Source of the DNA: CAZXCK01 sp964639225
GTDB lineage: Bacteria; Chloroflexota; Anaerolineae; Aggregatilineales; Phototrophicaceae
Assembly: GCA_964639225.1 (NCBI GenBank)
Contig: CAZXCK010000089.1
Coordinates: 1 to 18,070 of the forward strand
Length of the DNA: 18,070 bases
Direction of reading: 5' to 3'
Part shown: one piece after another, positions 7,244-15,795 of the stretch
Numbering within the stretch: position 1 is the stretch's first letter
Layout of the letters: every line of letters begins with the position of its first letter
Translations under genes and position numbers: made by a program
Notes under the pieces: generated by a model
What the model was told of the DNA's origin: nothing
Seen by the model: only the letters and a program-made list of their open reading frames with translations
Databases searched by the model: none

Positions 7244-10200
7244 ATGCGTGCCACATCCACCCTGAACCCGGCGATCTCAGCCGCGCCGACCGATACGCAG
7301 CGCCTGCGGCTGGGCCTGCTGCTGGGGCTGGCCCTCGTGACAGCGGCGGCGTTTATCGCCTATCTGGCGCTGGCGCTGGACTGGCGCGACCGGCCCTTCG
7401 TGGGCGTCACGGTCAACCATAACCTCGTGGTCAACGCCGCCCAGCCCAGCGGCGAAACGCCCTGGCCCGGCCTGGAAGCCGGACTCAAGGCTGGCGATCA
7501 GATTGTGGCTATCAACGGCCAGTCGCTGGAAGCCACCAGCGGCTACGCCGGGCGCAGCCGCGCCTACCAGTCGATTCTGGGCGACGTGCAGCCCGGCGAC
7601 AGCATCATTGTCGAATTCCTGCGCCCGGCCACAGCCAGCACCAGCGGACTCGACTGCCTGCCGCAGACGGACGGCCCGGCACGCTGTACCGTCGTCTACG
7701 CCGTCCAGACGCTCCCCGACACCGATTTTCTGGCGCTGTTCGTGGTGCCGTACATCTCCGGGCTGGTGGTGTTCGCGCTGGCGCTGCTGATAATCCAGCG
7801 GCGGCGCGCCGACCCGCAGAGCTTCCTGCCGGTGGCGGCCAGCCTGCTGATGGCGATTTACCTGGGCGGCTTTTTCGACGCGGGCAGCACCCATCTGCTG
7901 TTCCCGGCGTGGCTGGTCACCGGTTTGATATTAGGCGGCCTGCTGGCGACGCTGGGGCTGGTTTTCCCGGCCACGCTACCCGTCGTCAGAGCGCGGCCCT
8001 GGCTGCGTTTTGCACCGGTGACGCTGGCGGCGCTGCTGGCGCTGTACGTCGTGATGACTTACAGCGGCGAAGCCCCGCAGACTCCCGGTGCCAGCGCCCA
8101 GTTGACCGGCGTCGCCGTGCTGGTGGGGCTGGCGATCTGGGCGGCGCTGCTGCTCTTTCACCAGCGGCCACAGGCGGCGCAGGTCGTCACCCGCGACCAG
8201 GCCAACATCGTGCTGATCGGCATCGGGCTGGCGCTGGCCCCGGCGATCATCTGGCTGGTGGGTCGGCTGCTGTCCCTGGCCCTGGACGAAGTGCCCATCT
8301 CGTTCAGCATTGAAGCCACCATGCCGTTTTTTGTGGTGCCCGTCATCAGCCTGACGTATGCCGTGCTGCAAACGCGCGATCTCAACAGCGACCACGTCAT
8401 CAGCCAGTCGGTGACTTACAGCCTGCTGCTGCTCGCGCTGATGATCGGCTATTTCCTGCTGGTGCTGGGCGCCAGTCTGCTGACGACCGGCCTCATCGCG
8501 CCGGACAACCCGCTGATTATCGCGCTGGTTATCTTCGTCGTGTCGGTGATATTTATCCCGCTGCGTACCCAGTTGGAGCGGCGCATCAACGCGGTCTTCT
8601 TCCGCACGCGCCACAATTACCAGAACCGCCTGGAACAGTTCAGCCAGAAGCTGGCGTCGATGGCCGGTGCCAGCGTCATGATCGACGAGTTCCGCGCCCT
8701 GCTCAACGACACGGTGCAGCCGTTGAACACGATCATCTTTCTGCTGGACCCGCGCAGCGGGCAGTACGTCGCCTATGGCGAACCGGAGCCGGAGACGGAT
8801 GTCGTCTTCAGCCCGGAGAGCAGCGTCGTGCGCATGCTCAATAAGCCGGACACCACCATCTACCTGCCGCCGGGTTCGCCCTGGCCGCCGGAACTTCACG
8901 CCGACCGCGTGCGGCTGGGCATCATCCGGGTGATGGTCATCGCGGGCATGGCCGGCGGCGACCAGCTCAACGGGTTTGTGTGCATCGGCCCGCCACACGC
9001 CGAGCGCCAGAGCTACAGATTCGAGGAACTGCGCTTCATCAACAACCTGGTGGGGCAGCTCGCCATCGCCGTCGAACGGGCGCAGGTCATCAGTTCGCTG
9101 GAGCGGCGCGTGCGCGAACTCGACGTGTTGAGCCAGGTCAGCCAGGCGGTGAACTTCACCATCGAATTTGACGACCTGCTCGAACTCATCAGTGCCCAGG
9201 CGGCCCGCCTGATCCTCTCGCCGTATTTCTACATCGTGCTGTACGATCCGGCGGCAGAACAGCTCTATTACGCCTTCTTCCTGGAAAACGACGAGCGCAT
9301 CAGCGAAAAAGAGAACCGGCGCTGGTCGCCGGGCCGCGACCTGTACAGCGACATCATCCGAACCGGCAAGCCAATGCTGGTCGATGATTACGCCCGCACC
9401 ATGTCGCAGAACGGCTACCCGATCGTCCACGAGAGTCCGCTCACGCGCGCCTGGATGGGCGTGCCGCTGCTGGCAGGCACACGCACCCTGGGCGTGCTGG
9501 CTGCCGGCGATGACGACCCCGACCACACCTATTCCAGCGAACAACTGCGCATCTTCAGCGACATCGGTTCGCTGGCGGCCACTTCGCTGGAAAAAGCGCG
9601 TCTGTTCACCGAGACGAACGCCCGCGCCCGGCAGCTCGCCGCGCTCAACGACATCAGCCGCCAGTTGGTGGCCAGCGAGGGCGACGTCGAACGGCTGCTC
9701 AAGCTCATCACCAGTTCGGCGGTGGACATCCTCAACGCCGAGGCCGGTTCGCTGCTGCTGACCACCGACGACAGCGCCAGCGGCCTGGAATACCGCGCGG
9801 CGGTCAACGCTGGCGAGGACCTCATCGGCACCAGCCTGGCCGATCCCGACGACCCGGTGAGCCAGGTCGCCCGCAGCGGCCAGCCGATGATCGTCAACGA
9901 GCAGACCAGCCCCGATGGCCGCCCAGGCCGTCACGACGACACCGGCATCATCGCCCACTCGATGCTGGGCGCGCCGCTTATCGTGCAGGAGCGCGTCATC
10001 GGCGTGCTGGAAGTCGTCAACCGCCGCGATGGCACGGTCTATACCCAGGACGACATCGAAATGCTGACCACGCTGGCCGGGCAGGCAGCCATCGCCCTGG
10101 AAAACGCGCGCCTGTTCCAGCAGACCGACTTACAGCTCACCCGGCGCGTGCAGGAACTGGAAGCCCTGGAGCGTATCGACGTTGAGATGAACCGCACCCT

Positions 10201-11383
10201 CGACCTGGCCCATGTCGCCGAGATCACCACGCGCTGGGCGGTCACCAACAGCAACGCCACCGCCGGCCTGCTGGGCGTCATCAGCGAGGACAAGCGCCAA
10301 CTGCTGATTATCCATCGCCAGGGCTACCCGGACGACAGCGAACCGGGCGATGTCTGGTCGCTCGACGAGGGTATTGTCCGCCGTGTGATGCGCACCCGCC
10401 GCCCGGACCTTCAGCCCTATGTGGCGATGGACCCGGACTATGTGCCCAGCCTGCCCGATGCCCTCAGCCAGATCACCGTGCCCATGCTCTCCGGCGACGA
10501 CATCAACGCGCTGCTGGTGCTGGAAAGCGACCGCGAGCCGCGCCTCAACCTGCTGGACCTGGACTGGGCACAGCGTCTCGCCGAGCATGCGGCCATCGCC
10601 ATTGCCAACGCCCAGCTTTACGCCGAACTGACGCGCGCCAACGAGTCCAAGAGCGAGTTTGTGGGCTTCGCCGCGCACGAACTCAAAAATCCGCTGTCGT
10701 CGGTGCGCGGCTACGCCGATCTGCTGCGCAGCGGCATGACGGGCACGGTCAGCGACCAGCAAAAAGACTTCCTCAACATTATTCGCTCCAACGCGGACCG
10801 CATGCAGGTCATCATCGAAGACCTGCGCGACATCGCCCGCATCGACGCCCAGCAGCTTAGAATTGTGCCGGTGCCGGTCAGCTTCCGCGAGGTGGTCGAT
10901 GAAACGCTGCGTCCCTTCCAGCAGCCCATCAGCGACAAAGGCCAGTATCTGGTCAACAATGTGGATGGCGATCTGCCGCAGGTGCTGGGCGATAAGGTGC
11001 GCCTCATCCAGGTGATGACCAACTTCGTCAGCAACGCGCACAAGTACAGCCCCGCCGAGGCCACGATTACCGTCGATGCCCGCGTCATTGAGGACGAACG
11101 CGACCCGCAGAGCGGGCGCACCGGCCCGGCGCTGCACGTCTCCATCGCCGATACCGGCATCGGCCTCAGCGACGAAGACCTGCAGCAGCTCTTCCGCGTG
11201 CGCTACTTCCGCAGCAGCAACCAGCAGGCGCAGGACCAGCCGGGCACCGGCCTGGGCATGATGATTACCCAGCATCTGGTGGAGCAGCACGGCGGTCGCC
11301 TGTGGGTGCAAAGCGAACTGGGCAGCGGCTCAACGTTCCATTTTACGGTGCCACTGGCCCCGCAGAACGAACCCGCGACATAG
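7244..11383 (+). CDS. Membrane multi-GAF sensor histidine kinase with external PDZ-like domain
   Basis: A 1379-residue hybrid of sensing modules ending in a histidine kinase. A first membrane helix (about 22-45) is followed by a PDZ-like segment (about 52-130, with the GLKAGDQIVAINGQ core) and a pair of cysteines, C138 and C148. About nine more hydrophobic helices follow between 162 and 441. Ten helices in total place the PDZ-like part outside and the C-terminus inside. About four GAF-type segments follow (roughly 466-613, 627-787, 800-957, 975-1128), joined by coiled-coil signalling helices. The kinase core is complete: H-box HELKNP with H1145, N-box NFVSNAHKYS (N1260, N1264), G1 DTGIG (D1303) and G2 GTGLGM (from 1334). 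The only cysteines I find are C138, C148 and C580, so covalent bilin attachment in GAF2-4 is unlikely. No response regulator is adjacent. The start at ATG 7244 has GGGA 9 nt upstream. The ligand is unknown. Confidence 0.9.
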   Translation: MRATSTLNPAISAAPTDTQRLRLGLLLGLALVTAAAFIAYLALALDWRDRPFVGVTVNHNLVVNAAQPSGETPWPGLEAGLKAGDQIVAINGQSLEATSGYAGRSRAYQSILGDVQPGDSIIVEFLRPATASTSGLDCLPQTDGPARCTVVYAVQTLPDTDFLALFVVPYISGLVVFALALLIIQRRRADPQSFLPVAASLLMAIYLGGFFDAGSTHLLFPAWLVTGLILGGLLATLGLVFPATLPVVRARPWLRFAPVTLAALLALYVVMTYSGEAPQTPGASAQLTGVAVLVGLAIWAALLLFHQRPQAAQVVTRDQANIVLIGIGLALAPAIIWLVGRLLSLALDEVPISFSIEATMPFFVVPVISLTYAVLQTRDLNSDHVISQSVTYSLLLLALMIGYFLLVLGASLLTTGLIAPDNPLIIALVIFVVSVIFIPLRTQLERRINAVFFRTRHNYQNRLEQFSQKLASMAGASVMIDEFRALLNDTVQPLNTIIFLLDPRSGQYVAYGEPEPETDVVFSPESSVVRMLNKPDTTIYLPPGSPWPPELHADRVRLGIIRVMVIAGMAGGDQLNGFVCIGPPHAERQSYRFEELRFINNLVGQLAIAVERAQVISSLERRVRELDVLSQVSQAVNFTIEFDDLLELISAQAARLILSPYFYIVLYDPAAEQLYYAFFLENDERISEKENRRWSPGRDLYSDIIRTGKPMLVDDYARTMSQNGYPIVHESPLTRAWMGVPLLAGTRTLGVLAAGDDDPDHTYSSEQLRIFSDIGSLAATSLEKARLFTETNARARQLAALNDISRQLVASEGDVERLLKLITSSAVDILNAEAGSLLLTTDDSASGLEYRAAVNAGEDLIGTSLADPDDPVSQVARSGQPMIVNEQTSPDGRPGRHDDTGIIAHSMLGAPLIVQERVIGVLEVVNRRDGTVYTQDDIEMLTTLAGQAAIALENARLFQQTDLQLTRRVQELEALERIDVEMNRTLDLAHVAEITTRWAVTNSNATAGLLGVISEDKRQLLIIHRQGYPDDSEPGDVWSLDEGIVRRVMRTRRPDLQPYVAMDPDYVPSLPDALSQITVPMLSGDDINALLVLESDREPRLNLLDLDWAQRLAEHAAIAIANAQLYAELTRANESKSEFVGFAAHELKNPLSSVRGYADLLRSGMTGTVSDQQKDFLNIIRSNADRMQVIIEDLRDIARIDAQQLRIVPVPVSFREVVDETLRPFQQPISDKGQYLVNNVDGDLPQVLGDKVRLIQVMTNFVSNAHKYSPAEATITVDARVIEDERDPQSGRTGPALHVSIADTGIGLSDEDLQQLFRVRYFRSSNQQAQDQPGTGLGMMITQHLVEQHGGRLWVQSELGSGSTFHFTVPLAPQNEPAT

Positions 11384-11406
11384 GCTGTCAAGGCCCCGAA
11401 TCAAAA

Positions 11407-11434
11407 CAAGGCCCGCAGCGTATTGCGGGCCTTG
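11407..11434. terminator. Bidirectional intrinsic terminator between kinase and thioredoxin genes
   Basis: CAAGGCCCGCA (11407-11417) pairs perfectly over 11 bp with TGCGGGCCTTG (11424-11434) around a 6-base loop. On the minus strand it is followed directly by TTTT (11406-11403), ending thioredoxin transcription. On the plus strand a weaker T-rich stretch follows (CTGTTCT), which may end the kinase transcript. It sits 23 bases after both stops. Confidence 0.85.
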
Positions 11435-11457
11435 CTGTTCTATGCCTGTGGCTTGTT

Positions 11458-11784
11458 CTAGAGATGCGGCGTCAGTTTGCTGACGATCTGCTGCTTGGGC
11501 TGGTAGCCGGTGATGCGCACCACCGCCTCGCCGTTCTTGAACAGAATGAGCGTGGGAATGCCCATGATGCCGTAACGCTGCAAAACGCTGCCGTGCTGGT
11601 CGGCGTCCAGCTTACCGACAACCACGCGCCCGTCGTACTCAGTGGCGATCTCGTCTACAATCGGAGCGATCATCTTGCACGGGCCGCACCACTCCGCCCA
11701 GAAATCGACCAGGACCGGCGTGCTGGATTTCAGCACCTTGTCGTTAAAGTTGCTGGCAGTCACTTCGACTGTTTTCTTACCCAT
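11458..11784 (-). CDS. trxA: Thioredoxin
   Basis: Small cytosolic disulfide reductase that recycles ribonucleotide reductase, peroxiredoxins and other dithiol enzymes. The 108-residue length is standard. The active site is WCGPC with C33 and C36, preceded by the usual VDFWAEW strand. The cis-proline loop is GIPTL (P77), followed by FKNGE. No signal peptide is present, so this is a classical cytoplasmic thioredoxin rather than an exported thiol-disulfide protein. ATG 11784 has GAGGAG about 10 nt upstream on the minus strand. It is a single gene, divergent from hrcA across 123 bases that contain a dyad possibly shared by both promoters. Its transcript should end at the hairpin 11434-11407. Confidence 0.97.
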   Translation of the reverse strand: MGKKTVEVTASNFNDKVLKSSTPVLVDFWAEWCGPCKMIAPIVDEIATEYDGRVVVGKLDADQHGSVLQRYGIMGIPTLILFKNGEAVVRITGYQPKQQIVSKLTPHL

Positions 11785-11821
11785 CGGTATTGCACTCCTC
11801 GCTTATGTCTGAGATGTGATC

Positions 11822-11850
11822 TTGTCTTGCCGACTAAATTTCGGCATGAT
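11822..11850 (+). promoter_or_regulatory. Candidate hrcA promoter with embedded dyad TGCCGA-N7-TCGGCA
   Basis: TTGTCT (11822-11827), 17 bases, then CATGAT (11845-11850) form a moderate sigma-70-like promoter (4 of 6 matches each). Between and overlapping these boxes is a perfect 6-7-6 dyad, TGCCGA (11828-11833) and TCGGCA (11841-11846). A bound protein would block RNA polymerase. The same DNA overlaps a possible minus-strand -10, TATCAT (11851-11846), for thioredoxin. It does not resemble CIRCE. Confidence 0.4.
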
Positions 11851-11907
11851 AGTCATAGAGACAGATGGTATGTGGAAGTTTGAACGTTACCACCGGATGA
11901 TGGCCTC

Positions 11908-13029
11908 ATGACAACAGACGCCTCGAATTTACCCGAACTTACGCGCCGGCAAGAGGATATTCTCTCTCATATTATACGGTCGTACACACAAAAACCAGAG
12001 CCGGTCAGCTCCAAGCACCTGGTCGAGACCTCGACGCTCAACGTGAGTTCGGCCACCATTCGCAACGAGATGGCCGTGCTGGAAGACCTGGGCTACATCA
12101 GCGCGCCGCACAAATCCGCCGGGCGCGTGCCCACCGAGGCCGGGTATCGCTACTTCGTCGCGCGCATCCTGGACCGCAGCGCGCTGTCAGAATCCGAGAA
12201 GAGCCACCTTGAGGACAAATTCCGCGCCCTGCCGATGGTCACCGATCAGTGGATGCGCTACGCCGCTACCGCGCTGGCGCGCACGGCGCGCACCGCCTCG
12301 CTGGTGACGCCACCCATCGCCGAGACGAGCCGCTTCAAGCACGTCGAGCTGATCGCCATCCAGGGACGGCTGGTGCTGATGGTACTGGTGCTGCATGGCG
12401 GCGTCGTGCAGCAGCGCATGCTTAAACTGGCGGACGCTGTACCGCAGTCCAAACTGGCCGAGGCCGCGACCAACGTCAACAACCTGTGCGCCGACCTCTA
12501 CGCCCACCAGATTCGCATCAAAGCGGTGGGGCTGGATTACCTGGCACGCGAGGTCGCCGAACTGGCCGCCGAGGTCATGGAGCGCGCCGACAACAACCGC
12601 ACCCAGGTGATCTACCGCGACGGCCTCAGCGAGGTCATCGGCGACTTCCCCGATGGCGAAGGCGCGCAGCAGGTGCTGCGCGTGCTGGAAGAGCGCGCCT
12701 TCCTGGACCTCATCCTCAGCGAACTGGTTGACCCACTCATCGACGACGTGCGCGTGATCGTCGCCGGTGATGGCCGCTGGGACGAACTCAGCCAGCTCAG
12801 TCTGGTGCTGACGCGCTACGGCGTCCCCGGCCAGATGCGCGGTGCCATCGGCGTGCTGGGGCCAACACATATCAACTACGGGCGCGCCATCAGCACCGTG
12901 CGTTATGTCTCCAGCCTGATGACCAACATGCTCACCGCCCTTTACGAGGACGACTCACCCCCCATTAACACCGCCAGCGATGACGAATCGGCGGCGGAAT
13001 CGGCGGAAAATGGCGATTTCGCCGGCTGA
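11908..13029 (+). CDS. hrcA: Heat-inducible transcription repressor HrcA
   Basis: HrcA represses class I heat-shock operons by binding the CIRCE operator, with activity set by the GroE chaperonin. The N-terminal winged helix is well conserved: LTRRQEDILSHIIRSYT (11-27), a recognition helix SSATIRNEMAVLEDLGYI (47-64) and the wing PHKSAGRVPTEAGYRYFV (67-84). The middle and C-terminal parts show the GAF-like and dimerisation regions, ending with GVLGPTHINYGRAISTVRYVSSLMTNML. The product is 373 residues, a little longer than the usual 340-350. The excess is an acidic, probably disordered tail of about 25 residues with no known role. ATG 11908 has a weak GGATGA site 7 nt upstream; nearby upstream ATGs are out of frame. 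It is the first gene of the hrcA-grpE-dnaK-dnaJ-prmA cluster. Confidence 0.95.
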   Translation: MTTDASNLPELTRRQEDILSHIIRSYTQKPEPVSSKHLVETSTLNVSSATIRNEMAVLEDLGYISAPHKSAGRVPTEAGYRYFVARILDRSALSESEKSHLEDKFRALPMVTDQWMRYAATALARTARTASLVTPPIAETSRFKHVELIAIQGRLVLMVLVLHGGVVQQRMLKLADAVPQSKLAEAATNVNNLCADLYAHQIRIKAVGLDYLAREVAELAAEVMERADNNRTQVIYRDGLSEVIGDFPDGEGAQQVLRVLEERAFLDLILSELVDPLIDDVRVIVAGDGRWDELSQLSLVLTRYGVPGQMRGAIGVLGPTHINYGRAISTVRYVSSLMTNMLTALYEDDSPPINTASDDESAAESAENGDFAG

Positions 13030-13031
13030 TC

Positions 13032-13061
13032 TTACGTTTCTTTGGTGTTTTGCTAACGTAA
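13032..13061. repeat. Inverted repeat TTACGTT-N16-AACGTAA in the hrcA-grpE gap
   Basis: Perfect 7-bp arms (13032-13038 and 13055-13061) have centres 23 bases apart, starting 2 bases after the hrcA stop. No GC-rich stem or T-run is present, so an intrinsic terminator is unlikely. It could be an operator for grpE or a weak mRNA structure. The rest of the 120-base gap shows no convincing promoter; a 5-bp hairpin AGGTC/GACCT (13095-13110) followed by GTTTT is too weak to call. Confidence 0.35.
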
Positions 13062-13149
13062 TTCTATTGCGCCATCGTTACACTTAGGCAGCAAAGGTCC
13101 ACAAAGACCTGTTTTCGGCACGCAAAATCTCGGAGAGGTACAGATCAAC

Positions 13150-13782
13150 GTGAGCAAGAAGCGAACCCAAACCGGAGCGAATCATCACGGCAGCGCGTCC
13201 GACATCGCGGCGGAGCAGGACGAGCAGGTGTCCGCCAGCGCCACACAGGATGCTGTCGCCACTGATGCCGCCAGCGCGCAGGACGCCCCTGAAGCCGGCA
13301 CGGACGCTCAAACGGCACCGGATATAGCCGAGAACGATATGCTGGCCGAGCTGCGGGCCGACTCCCAGCGCAATCTGGAGGGTTGGCAGCGGACGATGGC
13401 GGAGTTCCAGAACTACCGCCGCCGCACCGAACGCGAACAGCAGGAACTGCGACAGAAAGCCGCGTTGGATACACTCATCCGCATCCTGCCGATCATCGAC
13501 GATTTCGAGCGCGCGCTGGATAACACGCCAGACGACCTGCAGGAGCATCCCTGGCTGGCTGGCGTCACGTTGATTATGGGCAAATTCAAGCGGCTGCTGG
13601 AAGAGCACGAGGTCGAGGTCATCGACCCGGTCGGCGAGCCGTTCGACCCGAATCTGCATCAGGCCGTCAGCATGGACGACAGCGACGAAGTTGAGAGCGG
13701 CCACGTTATCGAAACCCTGCAGAAGGGTTACAAGAGCGACAACACACTGCTGCGCGCCGCCATTGTGCGCGTGGCCAACTGA
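13150..13782 (+). CDS. grpE: Nucleotide exchange factor GrpE
   Basis: GrpE releases ADP from DnaK and so resets the Hsp70 cycle; in known cases it also acts as a thermosensor. The 210-residue product has an acidic, Ala-rich disordered N-terminus (about 1-65). A long charged coiled-coil follows with WQRTMAEFQNYRRRTEREQQ, then the beta-rich DnaK-contact domain with the signature VIDPVGEPFDPNLHQAVSM and a typical C-terminus VIETLQKGYKSDNTLLRAAIVRVAN. It starts with GTG at 13150, supported by GGAGAGG (13132-13138) about 11 nt upstream; no upstream in-frame ATG fits better. It follows hrcA by 120 bases and precedes dnaK by 33 bases, so grpE and dnaK are probably co-transcribed. Confidence 0.95.
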   Translation: MSKKRTQTGANHHGSASDIAAEQDEQVSASATQDAVATDAASAQDAPEAGTDAQTAPDIAENDMLAELRADSQRNLEGWQRTMAEFQNYRRRTEREQQELRQKAALDTLIRILPIIDDFERALDNTPDDLQEHPWLAGVTLIMGKFKRLLEEHEVEVIDPVGEPFDPNLHQAVSMDDSDEVESGHVIETLQKGYKSDNTLLRAAIVRVAN

Positions 13783-13815
13783 TCGAACCAGACACAAACA
13801 GGAGTAATCACGATC

Positions 13816-15771
13816 ATGGGTAGAGTTATTGGAATTGACCTGGGTACAACCAACTCGGTGGTTGCCGTCATGGAAGGCGGCGAGCCGACTGTCATCGCAT
13901 CCTCTGAGGGTGGCCGGTTAATCCCGTCGGTGGTGGCTGTGAACCCCAAAACCGGCGAGCGGCTGATCGGCAAGGTGGCGCGTAACCAGGCGGTTGTCAA
14001 CCCGGAGAACACCGTTTTCTCGGTTAAGCGGTTTATGGGCCGCAAGTTCAGCGATAAGCAGGTCCAGGACACCGTCAACGTGGTGCCCTACAAAGTGAGC
14101 GCCGCCCCCAACGGCGACGTCCGCGTGAAGATGGGCGACCGCGATTACAGCCCGCCGGAAGTTTCGGCGATGATCCTGCAAAAGATCAAAGCCGACGCCG
14201 AGGCTTACCTGGGCGAGACGGTTGACCGCGCCGTTATCACAGTTCCGGCTTACTTCAACGACGCGCAGCGTAACGCCACCAAAGACGCCGGTCGCATCGC
14301 CGGCCTGGAAGTGCTGCGTATCATCAACGAGCCGACGGCTTCCAGCCTGGCCTATGGCCTGGGCGAGAAGCGCGCCAACGAGACGATTGTCGTCTACGAC
14401 CTGGGCGGCGGTACCTTCGACGTCTCCATCCTGGAAGTGGGCGACGGCGTGTTCGAGGTGAAGGCCACCAACGGCGACACCTTCCTGGGTGGCGACAATT
14501 TCGACGAGCGCATCATCGACTGGCTGGCGAACGAGTTCAAGCAGGAGAACGGCATCGACCTGCGCCAGGATCGCCAGGCGCTGCAGCGCCTCAAAGAAGC
14601 GGCGGAGAAAGCCAAGATCGAGCTTTCCAGCACGCTCAGCACGGATATTCAGCTTCCGTTCATCACCGCCGACGCCAGCGGTCCCAAGCACCTGAACGTC
14701 ACGCTGACTCGCGCCAAGCTGGAAAGCTTGGTGGAAGACCTGGTCCAGCGCACCATCGATCCGTGCCGGGCGGCGCTCAAGGATGCCGGGCTGGAGAAGA
14801 ACGAAATCCAGGCCGTGCTGCTGGTGGGCGGTATGACCCGCATGCCAGCCATCCAGAAGGCCGTCGAGCAGTTCTTCGGCAGGCCGCCCACCAAGGGCGT
14901 GAACCCGGATGAGGTTGTCGCGCTGGGCGCAGCCATCCAGGCCGGTGTGCTGGCAGGCGATGTCAAGGACATCCTGCTGCTGGACGTGACGCCGCTGACG
15001 CTGGGTGTGGAGACCCTGGGCGGTGTGGCGACGCCGATGATCGAGCGCAACACCACCATCCCCACCAAGAAGACGCAGGTCTACTCCACCGCTGCCGACA
15101 GCCAGACCCAGGTGGAAATCCACGTCGTGCAGGGCGAGCGTCCGATGGCGGCGGACAACAAATCGCTGGGGCGCTTCATCCTGGACGGTATCCCACCGGC
15201 ACCGCGCGGCGTGCCGCAGATCGAAGTGACGTTCGACATCGACGCCAACGGCATCCTGAACGTGAGCGCCCGCGATAAGGCGTCCAATCGCGAGCAGAAG
15301 ATCACCATCACCGCCAGCAGCGGCCTGAGCGAGGAAGAAATCCAGGCGATGGTCAAAGAGGCGGAGCAGCACGCGGGCGACGACGCCAAGCGCAAGGAAC
15401 GCGCCGAGATTCACAACCTGGCCGAGAGCGCCATCTTCTCCGCCGAGAAGGTTCTGCGCGACTTCGGCGACAAGCTGCCGGACGACGCCAAGACACGCAC
15501 CAACGAGATGATCGAGGCCGTGCGCGAGGCGCAGAACCAGGTCAACGCGGGTGGGGATGATCTCACCCCGCTGCGCTCGGCCATCGAGGCGCTGACGGCG
15601 CACATCCAGGCCCTGGGTGGCCAGATGTACGAGCAGCCCGGCGCTGAAGGCCAGCCCGCTGGCGGCCCCGCTAACGACGGCGGCCCTACCAGTGACAACA
15701 GCGATGGCGGCGGCGACGACCGCAAGAAGAAGGACGAGGACGTTATCGACGCCGAGTTCACCGACGCCTAA
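13816..15771 (+). CDS. dnaK: Molecular chaperone DnaK (Hsp70)
   Basis: ATP-driven chaperone that binds extended hydrophobic segments of client proteins, working with DnaJ and GrpE. The 651-residue product is full length. The N-terminal ATPase domain begins GRVIGIDLGTTNS (phosphate-binding loop at about 7-13), with DLGGGTFDVSI (195-205) and the LVGGMTRMP motif. The interdomain linker is LLLDVTPLTLG (about 387-397). The substrate-binding domain and helical lid follow, with a Gly/Asp-rich tail ending EDVIDAEFTDA, close to the usual EEVD-like bacterial end. ATG 13816 has AGGAG 11 nt upstream. A long open frame on the opposite strand of dnaK is a codon-bias artefact. The gene is followed by a strong hairpin before dnaJ. 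Confidence 0.98.
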   Translation: MGRVIGIDLGTTNSVVAVMEGGEPTVIASSEGGRLIPSVVAVNPKTGERLIGKVARNQAVVNPENTVFSVKRFMGRKFSDKQVQDTVNVVPYKVSAAPNGDVRVKMGDRDYSPPEVSAMILQKIKADAEAYLGETVDRAVITVPAYFNDAQRNATKDAGRIAGLEVLRIINEPTASSLAYGLGEKRANETIVVYDLGGGTFDVSILEVGDGVFEVKATNGDTFLGGDNFDERIIDWLANEFKQENGIDLRQDRQALQRLKEAAEKAKIELSSTLSTDIQLPFITADASGPKHLNVTLTRAKLESLVEDLVQRTIDPCRAALKDAGLEKNEIQAVLLVGGMTRMPAIQKAVEQFFGRPPTKGVNPDEVVALGAAIQAGVLAGDVKDILLLDVTPLTLGVETLGGVATPMIERNTTIPTKKTQVYSTAADSQTQVEIHVVQGERPMAADNKSLGRFILDGIPPAPRGVPQIEVTFDIDANGILNVSARDKASNREQKITITASSGLSEEEIQAMVKEAEQHAGDDAKRKERAEIHNLAESAIFSAEKVLRDFGDKLPDDAKTRTNEMIEAVREAQNQVNAGGDDLTPLRSAIEALTAHIQALGGQMYEQPGAEGQPAGGPANDGGPTSDNSDGGGDDRKKKDEDVIDAEFTDA

Positions 15772-15795
15772 GCGCGCCGGCTGACACACAACAAC

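Noticed and set aside
7976..9958. 660-codon open frame on the minus strand opposite the sensor kinase
   Set aside because: The kinase frame has continuous domain evidence. The antisense translation is a low-information run of Q, R, H, D and A residues.
11785..11907. Partial CIRCE-like GAGTGC near the thioredoxin ribosome-binding site
   Set aside because: Only one half-site resembles CIRCE. The partner half at the required 9-base spacing matches about 4 of 9 bases, consistent with chance.
13095..13115. AGGTC/GACCT hairpin followed by GTTTT upstream of grpE
   Set aside because: A 5-bp stem is too weak to call a terminator, and it lies just before the grpE ribosome-binding site.
13918..15789. 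623-codon open frame on the minus strand opposite dnaK
   Set aside because: Long antisense frames opposite dnaK are a well-known artefact of its codon use. No domain or ribosome-binding site supports it.
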